Position numbers and translations under genes: made by a program. Below, in pieces: positions 1 to 5,495 of a stretch of DNA of 6,578 bases. Position 1 is the stretch's first letter; each line of letters starts with the position of its first letter. The notes beneath the pieces are model-generated. The model saw nothing but the letters and a program-made list of their open reading frames with translations, ran no database searches and was not told where the DNA came from. Origin of the DNA: DATBLY01 sp036555125 (lineage in GTDB: Bacteria; Actinomycetota; UBA4738; HRBIN12); the NCBI GenBank assembly GCA_036555125.1, contig DATBLY010000065.1, forward strand, positions 1 to 6,578, written 5' to 3'.

Positions 1-863
1 ACCCCGCATATCTCTCGGTGCCCGAAGCCATCGAGTTCCCCACCCGCGACGGTAGGCAGGCGCACGCCTGGTTCTACCCGGCGGCGAACCCGGACTTCCT
101 CGGTCCGCCCGGTGAACGTCCCCCGCTGATCGTGATGAGCCACGGCGGCCCGACGGGCGAGGCGACCCCCGAGCTGCATCTCGAGACGCAGTTCTGGACG
201 AGCCGAGGGTTCGCCGTCGTCGACGTCAACTACGGGGGGAGCTCGGGGTTCGGGCGCGCCTACCGCGAGCGCCTGAAGGGGAACTGGGGCGTCGTGGACA
301 CCTTGGACTGCATCGACGCCGCCCGGTTCCTCGCCGACCGGGGCCTCGTGGACGGCGCACGGCTGCTGATCCGGGGCGGGAGCGCGGGCGGCTACACGAC
401 CCTGTGCGCGCTGACGTTCCACGATGACTTCCGTGCGGGCGCGAGCTACTACGGGATCGCCGACCTGGAACCGTTCGCGCAGCCGGGCGGGACGCACAAG
501 TTCGAGTCCCGATACGAGCACACGCTGATCGGGCCGTATCCCGAGTTCGCCGAGCGGTACCGAGCCCGCTCCCCGATCCACTCCGTGGACATGCTGTCGG
601 CCCCGATGATCGTGTTGCAGGGCGCCGAGGACGAGGTCGTGCCACCGGCGCAGGCGGAGCTGATGGTGGCGGCGCTGTCGGCGAAGGCCCTTCCGTACGC
701 CTACCTGCTGTTCGAAGGAGAGCAGCACGGGTTCCGCCGAGCCGAGCACATCGTGCGGGCCGCCGAGGCGGAGCTGTCCTTCTACGCGCAGATCCTCGGG
801 TTCGAGCCCGGCGACCCGATCGAACCGGTCCGGGTCGAGAACCTCCCGCCGGATCCCGCCTGA
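1..863 (+). CDS. S9-family serine peptidase (prolyl oligopeptidase / acylaminoacyl-peptidase type), C-terminal catalytic domain, 5' partial
   Basis: The frame is open to the left edge (first full codon at 3), so the GTG at 18 is most likely an internal valine and the N-terminal part, normally a beta-propeller in this family, lies outside. The visible 286 residues form a nearly complete alpha/beta-hydrolase domain. Numbering from the GTG at 18: an HGGP oxyanion motif begins at His42; an NYGGSSGFGR segment at 71-80 matches the family's NYRGSxGYGR; the nucleophile is Ser122 in GGSAGG; the acid is probably Asp205 in QGAEDEVVPP; the base is His237 in EQHGF. The triad is therefore intact and in S9 order. 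Members cleave short peptides, often releasing dipeptides or acyl-amino acids, and are usually cytoplasmic. The exact substrate cannot be read from this domain. The gene ends at TGA 861-863 and is followed by a strong hairpin. Certain as S9-type hydrolase; a peptidase over a plain esterase is likely from the NYGGSSGFGR motif. Confidence 0.9.
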   Translation, partial: PAYLSVPEAIEFPTRDGRQAHAWFYPAANPDFLGPPGERPPLIVMSHGGPTGEATPELHLETQFWTSRGFAVVDVNYGGSSGFGRAYRERLKGNWGVVDTLDCIDAARFLADRGLVDGARLLIRGGSAGGYTTLCALTFHDDFRAGASYYGIADLEPFAQPGGTHKFESRYEHTLIGPYPEFAERYRARSPIHSVDMLSAPMIVLQGAEDEVVPPAQAELMVAALSAKALPYAYLLFEGEQHGFRRAEHIVRAAEAELSFYAQILGFEPGDPIEPVRVENLPPDPA

Positions 864-885
864 CCTGGCGTCGCGGAGAGGGGGT

Positions 886-916
886 CGCGGGGGCCGGGCC
901 GGGCCCGGCCCCCGCG
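886..916 (+). terminator. G/C-rich perfect hairpin after the S9 peptidase gene, probable terminator
   Basis: Bases 886-900 and 902-916 are exact reverse complements (15 positions around a single central base at 901). The RNA would fold with a few central bases left as loop. It starts 22 bases after the peptidase stop codon. No T-tract follows, which is common for terminators in high-GC actinobacteria, so its role as terminator is inferred from position and stem strength. An 11-base direct repeat (CGGAGAGGGGG) lies on either side, at 874-884 and 918-928. Confidence 0.6.
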
Positions 917-1122
917 CCGGAGAGGGGGCGCGACACCTCTCGGCGAGGCCCACCCTAGGAGGGGCGGGTGAACGCCCGATGACGCTCGGACGGTCGATCC
1001 GGGAACGAGGGCTCGTCCTCGGCAACCTCACCAGGTCGCCCCGGTCGTACTAGGGGTTGGCTGGACACCCGGCGGGTCCGGTGCGAACATCCGGCAGCGC
1101 CTTGCTGAGAGGGGGAGTGCGC
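917..1122 (+). promoter_or_regulatory. Leader / promoter region of the ABC substrate-binding gene
   Basis: This stretch sits between the peptidase hairpin and the receptor gene and presumably holds that gene's promoter, but I find no convincing -35/-10 pair. Two short stem-loops are visible: 962-966 pairs with 973-977 (GGGCG/CGCCC, 6-base loop), and 1006-1010 pairs with 1017-1021 (CGAGG/CCTCG, 6-base loop). An AGGAGGGG run at 957-964 resembles a ribosome binding site. After it come a five-codon frame GTG 968 to TGA 982 and, overlapping its stop, a 24-codon frame ATG 979 to TAG 1053 (MTLGRSIRERGLVLGN...). These may be chance or a translated leader. No known riboswitch class is recognisable. 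Confidence 0.3.
1107..1117 (+). promoter_or_regulatory. Ribosome binding site of the ABC substrate-binding gene
   Basis: A purine-rich GAGAGGGGGAG run ends 5 bases before the ATG at 1123. It decides the start: the in-frame ATG at 1057 would add 22 residues in front of the lipoprotein signal peptide and has no such site. An in-frame GTG at 1117 is possible but overlaps this run. Confidence 0.65.
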
Positions 1123-3021
1123 ATGAAGAAGGCTGCGCGTCTCGTAGCCGTGGTCGGGGTCCTCGCGATCATCGCGGCGGCATGCGGTGGTGACGACGGA
1201 GGTGGTGCTACCGGTGCGACGGGCACCGGCGCGAGCGGGGCGACCGGCGAGACCGGCGCGATCCCGACCGGCGGCACCGTGCACCTCGCGGCCGTCGGCG
1301 ACGTGAGCTCCGCGTTCGATCCGCAGAAGGAGTACTACCAGCTGTCGTTCGAGTACTTCAAGTGCTGCCTGCTGCGGACGCTCTATTCCACGAACGGGTT
1401 CCCGGTCGACGAGGGAGGATCGGACCTGCTCCCGGACATCGCAGCCGGCGATCCGGAGGTGTCCGACGACGGGCTGACCTGGACGTTCACGCTGAAGACC
1501 GGGGTCTACTACGCGCCGCCATTGGATTCGATCCAGGTGACGGCGCAGGACATCATCCGCGCGATGGAGCGCGAGGCCGACCCGAAGGCGAGCGCCGGCG
1601 GGTACAGCTTCTACTACTCGGCGATCGAGGGGTTCGACGACTTCGGCGCCGGGGATGCGGACTCGATCTCCGGGCTCTCGGCGCCGGACGACCAGACGCT
1701 CGTCGTCAAGGTCACCGCGCCCACGGGCGATCTCGGCTGGCGCTTCGCGATGCCGGCCGCCGCACCGATCCCGCCGAACCCCGACGACCCCTCCGCGCGC
1801 CTGGGCGTCGCCGAGGGCCACACGAAGGATTTCGGCCGCTTCCTCGTCGCGACCGGCCCGTACATGTTCGAGGGCGCCGACCAGATGGACTTCTCGGTTC
1901 CGGCCAAGGATCAGCAGCCCGCCGCAGGCTACATCCCCGGCCGGCAGATCGTCCTGGTCCGCAACCCCTCCTGGGATCCGGCGACGGACGAGCTCCGTCC
2001 GGCGTACGCGGACCGGCTGGAGGCCACGATCGGCGGCAACGAGAACGACCTGTACAACAAGGTGGAGACCGGAGACCTCGACTACGTGCTCGACGCCGTG
2101 CCTCCGGCCGACGTCCTGCAGAAGTACGCGACCGATCCCGACCTGCAGGGCTTCATGACGACCTACCCGCAGAACGCGGTCAGCTACATGTCGATGAACC
2201 TGGCGGTCGCGCCGTTCGATGACATCCATGTCCGCAAGGCGGTGAACCTGGCGATCGACAAGGCCGGTGGCCGGCAGCTGGCCGGCGGGCCGCTGACGGG
2301 GACCAACGCCGGGCACATCTTCCCGAACGGGCTCCTCAACAACCTGTTGGTGGACTACAACCCGTACGCGACGCCGGACGACGGCGGGAGCACCGAGCTC
2401 GCGATGGCCGAGATGGCCCAGTCGAAGTACGACACGGACGGGGACGGTGTGTGCGACGATCCGTCGTGCAAGGACATCCTGGCGATCACCAGCACCACGG
2501 CCCCGGCGCCGCAGGCCGCGCAGCTGTGGGCGGACAACCTGAAGCCGCTCGGCATCACGTTGGATGTCAAGGAGCTGCAGACGACCACGATGTACGCGAA
2601 GTGCTACACGCTGACCGAGCGGATCCCGCTCTGCTTGGCGGTCGGCTGGATCCAGGACTACCCGGACGCCTACACGTTCGGACCGCCGCTCTTCGGCTCG
2701 GAGAGCCTGTACCCGGCGTGCTGCAACTACTCGGCGCTCGGGGCAACGGCCGACCAGCTGACCGAGTGGGGCTACGGCATCACGTCCGTGCCGAGCGTCG
2801 ACGACAAGCTCGCCGCGTGCGCGGCGACGCCCGTCGGCGACGCCCGGACGCAGTGCTGGGCGGACCTGGACAAGTACCTGATGGAGGAGGTGGTTCCCTG
2901 GGCGCCGAGGTCGTTCACGAACATCAACGAGATCTACTCGGCGAACATCGTGAACCACTCGTTCGATGAGTTCGGCGGCATGACCGCCCTCGACCACCTG
3001 GCGGTGGCCCCCGCGTCGTAG
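1123..3021 (+). CDS. ABC transporter substrate-binding lipoprotein, SBP_bac_5 (oligopeptide/dipeptide/nickel) family
   Basis: This 632-residue protein is the extracytoplasmic solute receptor of an ABC importer. The signal peptide is MKKAARL plus a hydrophobic run, ending in lipobox IAAAC, so Cys21 would be lipidated and anchor it to the outer face of the membrane. Residues 22-51 are a low-complexity linker with Gly-Ala-Thr repeats. The rest follows the family: DDGLTWTFTLK near 115-125, NPSWDP mid-protein, DDIHVRKAVNLAIDK at 367-381 and WIQDYPDAYTF at 509-519. Residues 437-446 read DTDGDGVCDD, a calcium-loop-like DxDxDG motif, with Cys449 just after. Ten cysteines follow the lipid-bearing one (81, 82, 444, 449, 494, 504, 533, 534, 566, 578), which suggests several disulfides. 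No permease or ATPase gene is adjacent, and hairpins lie on both sides, so it is probably transcribed alone. The family is sure; the ligand (peptide, sugar or metal chelate) cannot be told from sequence. Confidence 0.92.
   Translation: MKKAARLVAVVGVLAIIAAACGGDDGGGATGATGTGASGATGETGAIPTGGTVHLAAVGDVSSAFDPQKEYYQLSFEYFKCCLLRTLYSTNGFPVDEGGSDLLPDIAAGDPEVSDDGLTWTFTLKTGVYYAPPLDSIQVTAQDIIRAMEREADPKASAGGYSFYYSAIEGFDDFGAGDADSISGLSAPDDQTLVVKVTAPTGDLGWRFAMPAAAPIPPNPDDPSARLGVAEGHTKDFGRFLVATGPYMFEGADQMDFSVPAKDQQPAAGYIPGRQIVLVRNPSWDPATDELRPAYADRLEATIGGNENDLYNKVETGDLDYVLDAVPPADVLQKYATDPDLQGFMTTYPQNAVSYMSMNLAVAPFDDIHVRKAVNLAIDKAGGRQLAGGPLTGTNAGHIFPNGLLNNLLVDYNPYATPDDGGSTELAMAEMAQSKYDTDGDGVCDDPSCKDILAITSTTAPAPQAAQLWADNLKPLGITLDVKELQTTTMYAKCYTLTERIPLCLAVGWIQDYPDAYTFGPPLFGSESLYPACCNYSALGATADQLTEWGYGITSVPSVDDKLAACAATPVGDARTQCWADLDKYLMEEVVPWAPRSFTNINEIYSANIVNHSFDEFGGMTALDHLAVAPAS
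1204..1257 (+). repeat. Collagen-like Gly-Ala-Thr repeat coding for the lipoprotein linker
   Basis: Codons for residues 28-45 place glycine at 28, 31, 34, 36, 39, 42 and 45, that is every third residue with one register slip at 34-36. The positions between are mostly Ala and Thr. The DNA is correspondingly repetitive, with recurring ACCGGCG-like units. It lies directly after the lipidated cysteine and probably acts as a flexible spacer between the membrane and the binding domain. Confidence 0.6.
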
Positions 3022-3045
3022 CGAGGCAACGCCGGAAGGACGCAC

Positions 3046-3073
3046 AACGGGGGGCGGGCGACCGCCCCCCGTT
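3046..3073. terminator. Bidirectional hairpin terminator between convergent genes
   Basis: Bases 3046-3057 (AACGGGGGGCGG) and 3062-3073 are exact reverse complements. They give a 12-bp stem closed by the tetraloop GCGA on the + strand, which fits the stable GNRA class. It lies 24 bases after the receptor stop and 36 bases beyond the moaA stop on the other strand, so it can serve both transcripts. Only a weak T-run follows on either side. Confidence 0.75.
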
Positions 3074-3109
3074 CTGCATCGTGGAGGTGGCCGTCGATGA
3101 CCGGGCGGC

Positions 3110-4129
3110 TCAGCCGCCGATCATCGACATGCTGCGGGCGGGCTGCACGAAGTCCGGATGGTTGATCCGGTGGCCCGACCACTTCGCCCACACGTTCTCC
3201 CGGATCAAGGCGGTGAGCTCCGCATCCGAGGCACCGTCGCGGAGCGGGCCCCGCAGGTCGGTTTCCTCGAGGGCGAACAGGCAGTTGCGCATCTGACCCT
3301 CCGCGGTCAGACGCAGGCGGTTGCAGGTGTCGCAGAACGGTTCCGTCACGCTCGCGATCACGCCGATCGAACCCGGCGCGCCGTCCGCGAACCGATAATT
3401 CGTCGCCGGCTCGGTGCCGTGTCCCTCTCCGATCAACGGGAAGACGCCGTCGATCGCGTCGAGGATCCGCGCGGCGGGGACCACCTTCGCCCGTTCCCAC
3501 GCGTGCTCCGCGTCCAAAGGCATGTACTCGATGAACCGCACCGCGTAGTCCGTCTCTCGGGCCCACCGGGCGAAGTCCACGACCTCGTCGTCGTTCGTCC
3601 CACCGATCACGACGCAGTTGATCTTGATCGGCGTCAGGCCTGCCCGCTCGGCCGCGCGCAGCCCGGCTAGGACCTTCTCGAGCGCGTCCCGGCGGGTCAT
3701 GTCGGCGAAGCGGTGGCGCAGGAGCGAATCGCACGACACCGTGGCTCGGTCGACCCCGGCCTCGGCGAGCGGTGCAGCGAGCCGGTCCAGGAGCACGCCG
3801 TTCGTCGTGATCGAGATGTCGAGGTCGGGCCCCGCGTGGCGGAACATCCGGGCGAGGACGGGCAGGTCGGCCCGGACGGTGGGTTCCCCGCCGGTGATCT
3901 TGAGGGACCGGACCCCGAGGCCCACGAAGAGCGCGAGCAGCCGGGTCAGCTCCTCGAAGGTCAAGAGCTCCTCGCGGGGGAGCCAGGCGAGTCCATCGGC
4001 CGGCATGCAATAGGTGCACCGGAAGTTGCACCGGTCGGTGACCGAGATCCGCAGGTCGTCGGCCACCCTGCCGAACGTGTCCAGCAGGGAACCCTCGGCC
4101 GGAGGCTGGTGGTGCGTGGGCTCGCTCAT
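3110..4129 (-). CDS. moaA: GTP 3',8-cyclase MoaA (molybdenum cofactor biosynthesis, radical SAM)
   Basis: MoaA converts GTP to 3',8-cyclo-GTP, the first step of Moco synthesis; MoaC then makes cyclic pyranopterin monophosphate. The 339-residue length is normal. The radical-SAM 4Fe-4S cluster ligands are Cys34, Cys38 and Cys41 in DRCNFRCTYCMP. The SAM-contact motif TGGEPT is at 79-84. The second, substrate-binding cluster ligands are Cys266, Cys269 and Cys283 (FCDTCNRLRLTAEGQMRNC). The chain ends in Gly338-Gly339, the C-terminal GG known to be needed in this family. All key residues are present, so it should be active. One oddity is VSCDSL at 131-136, where the family more often has VSLDSL or VSVDSL. 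The ATG at 4129 has no clear ribosome binding site, but a TAGGCT box lies 12 bases upstream, so the mRNA may have a very short leader. It is convergent with the ABC receptor gene and divergent from the MogA-XdhC gene. Confidence 0.97.
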   Translation of the reverse strand: MSEPTHHQPPAEGSLLDTFGRVADDLRISVTDRCNFRCTYCMPADGLAWLPREELLTFEELTRLLALFVGLGVRSLKITGGEPTVRADLPVLARMFRHAGPDLDISITTNGVLLDRLAAPLAEAGVDRATVSCDSLLRHRFADMTRRDALEKVLAGLRAAERAGLTPIKINCVVIGGTNDDEVVDFARWARETDYAVRFIEYMPLDAEHAWERAKVVPAARILDAIDGVFPLIGEGHGTEPATNYRFADGAPGSIGVIASVTEPFCDTCNRLRLTAEGQMRNCLFALEETDLRGPLRDGASDAELTALIRENVWAKWSGHRINHPDFVQPARSMSMIGG

Positions 4130-4141
4130 GGGAAGACGGCC

Positions 4142-4147
4142 AGCCTA
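4142..4147 (-). promoter_or_regulatory. Possible -10 box of moaA
   Basis: Read on the - strand this is TAGGCT, which fits the actinobacterial TANNNT -10 pattern. Twelve bases separate it from the moaA ATG, so transcription would start only a few bases before the codon. No good -35 hexamer is seen at 17 bases upstream. This is a weak call, based on the position and on the lack of a Shine-Dalgarno site. Confidence 0.25.
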
Positions 4148-4186
4148 CCCGGCGCGGTCGCTTCGGGCCATCCCGCGCTCGTCCGT

Positions 4187-4193
4187 GGGAGGA
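4187..4193 (+). promoter_or_regulatory. Ribosome binding site of the MogA-XdhC fusion gene
   Basis: GGGAGGA ends 8 bases before the ATG at 4202, an ideal distance. It favours this start over the in-frame ATG at 4193, which overlaps the site, and over any start further upstream, which would lie antisense to moaA. Confidence 0.7.
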
Positions 4194-4201
4194 TGCCGCG
4201 C

Positions 4202-5458
4202 ATGGATGCGACCGCGGCCGCGGTCCTCACGGTGTCGGACGGCGTCTCGCAGGGCACCCGCGACGACCGATCCGGCGACGAGGCGGAGCGCCTGCTCCGA
4301 TCGGCCGGCTTCGACGTCCGGACCCGAACGGTGGTGGCGGACGAGCGGCCGGCCATCGAGGCGCGGCTCCGGGCGCTCGCCGCCGAGCACGCGCTGGTCG
4401 TCACGACCGGGGGCACCGGGTTCGGTCCCCGCGACGTGACGCCCGAGGCGACGCGAGCGGTGATCGAGCGCGAGGCGCCGGGCCTCGCGGAGCTGATGCG
4501 GGCCGACGGACTGCGGCACACGCCGCTCGCGGCGCTCTCCCGAGGGGTCGTCGGAAGCGTGGACGCCACCCTGATCGTCAACCTCCCGGGGAGCCCGGCC
4601 GGCGTCGTGGAGGGCCTGCAGGCGGTGATGCCGATCCTGCCGCACGCCGTCGAGCTCCTGTCCGGGGCGACGGGGCACCATCCGACCGGTCACGCGCGTC
4701 GAGCGGCGGGCCCAGAGCCCTCCGGTGCGGGCGATCCGGCGTTGGGGGACGTGGCGGGCACGGTGACCGTCACGGCCGTGCGGCGGATCGGCGAGCCGCC
4801 GTGTCCGGTCGGCGCGAAGATCGTCGTGGGCGCGGATGGACCGCGGTCGGGGACGCTCGGCTGCGCCGAGTTCGACGCCGCGGCCCTGGAGGCGGGGATC
4901 GACGCCCTCCGCTCGGCTTCCGGGCCCGGGACGGCGACCTTCCACCACGACCTCGGCGACCTCGAGGTCTTCGTCGAGCCCCATCTCGCCGCGCCGATCC
5001 TGCTCGTGGTGTCGGCGACCCCCGTGGCGCTCGAGGTCCTGCGGCTCGCTCGCTCCCTCGGCTACCGATCGGTGCTGGTCGAACCGCGATCCGAACGCGT
5101 CTCGGCCGAACACCGCGCCGCCGCGGACGAGCTCGCGTCCTCCCCGAACGGCGTGCCGATCGACGAGCGCACCTCGGCCGTGTTCACCGACCACGACGCG
5201 CCCGACGTGGCCACGTTCCTCGCCGCCCTGCTCGGGACCCCGGCCGCGTTCATCGGGGTGATGGGCAGCCGGCGGCACGTCGCGCCGTACCTGGAGACCC
5301 TCCGGTCGATGGGGCTGCCGGAGGACGCGGTCGGGCGGATCCGCTCCCCGTTGGGACTGGATCTGGGCGGGAAGGCTCCCGCAGAGATCGCCCTGTCGAT
5401 CGCCGCCGGCCTGGTCGCGGCGCGCGAGGGCCGGGGCGGCGGCTGGCTGGACCGGTGA
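4202..5458 (+). CDS. MogA/MoaB-type molybdopterin adenylyltransferase fused to an XdhC/CoxI-family Moco maturation domain
   Basis: One uninterrupted 418-residue frame carries two functions. Residues 1-158 are a MoCF_biosynth (MogA/MoaB) domain: VLTVSDGVSQGTRDDRSG at 8-25, TTGGTGFGPRDVTPE at 68-82 (substrate-binding and catalytic region) and NLPGSP at 127-132. This domain adenylates molybdopterin before molybdate insertion. Residues 159-187 are a Gly/Pro/Ala-rich linker. Residues 188-255 match the XdhC N-terminal domain, with PCPVGAK from 200 and GTLGCAEFD containing Cys221. Residues 265-408 match the XdhC Rossmann-like domain: LLVVSATPVA at 267-276, MGSRRH at 354-359 and PLGLDLGGKAPAEIALS from 383. 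XdhC proteins bind Moco and help sulfurate and insert it into xanthine-oxidase-family hydroxylases. The usual glycine-rich GAGxV turn is replaced by SATPV, so nucleotide binding may differ; this may be normal for a subfamily. It is divergent from moaA. Both domains are confidently identified; their joint action is inferred. Confidence 0.9.
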   Translation: MDATAAAVLTVSDGVSQGTRDDRSGDEAERLLRSAGFDVRTRTVVADERPAIEARLRALAAEHALVVTTGGTGFGPRDVTPEATRAVIEREAPGLAELMRADGLRHTPLAALSRGVVGSVDATLIVNLPGSPAGVVEGLQAVMPILPHAVELLSGATGHHPTGHARRAAGPEPSGAGDPALGDVAGTVTVTAVRRIGEPPCPVGAKIVVGADGPRSGTLGCAEFDAAALEAGIDALRSASGPGTATFHHDLGDLEVFVEPHLAAPILLVVSATPVALEVLRLARSLGYRSVLVEPRSERVSAEHRAAADELASSPNGVPIDERTSAVFTDHDAPDVATFLAALLGTPAAFIGVMGSRRHVAPYLETLRSMGLPEDAVGRIRSPLGLDLGGKAPAEIALSIAAGLVAAREGRGGGWLDR

Positions 5459-5495
5459 TCCCTCGGATCGCCCCGGATCCGGACGCGCGGCCGGC

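Noticed and set aside
1002..1030. GGAAC at 1002-1006 as an ECF sigma -35 element
   Set aside because: No matching CGTT- or GTC-type -10 element is found 15-17 bases downstream.
1057..1122. Upstream ATG start at 1057 for the ABC receptor
   Set aside because: It would put 22 residues before the lysine-rich signal peptide and lacks a ribosome binding site; ATG 1123 has one and gives a standard lipoprotein signal.
955..3045. A 696-codon open frame on the - strand covering the whole ABC receptor gene
   Set aside because: It is the antisense shadow of a clearly recognised gene in high-GC DNA. Its translation is dominated by Arg, Val and Gly with no recognisable domain, and the + strand protein has a signal peptide and family motifs.
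3713..4201. N-terminal extension of the MogA-XdhC frame back to an ATG at 3713
   Set aside because: This part lies fully antisense to moaA and shows no domain, while ATG 4202 has a well-placed GGGAGGA and begins just before the MogA domain.
4659..4765. A split of the MogA-XdhC gene into two genes at the linker
   Set aside because: There is no stop codon and no convincing ribosome binding site with a start between the two domains, so one continuous protein is the simplest reading.
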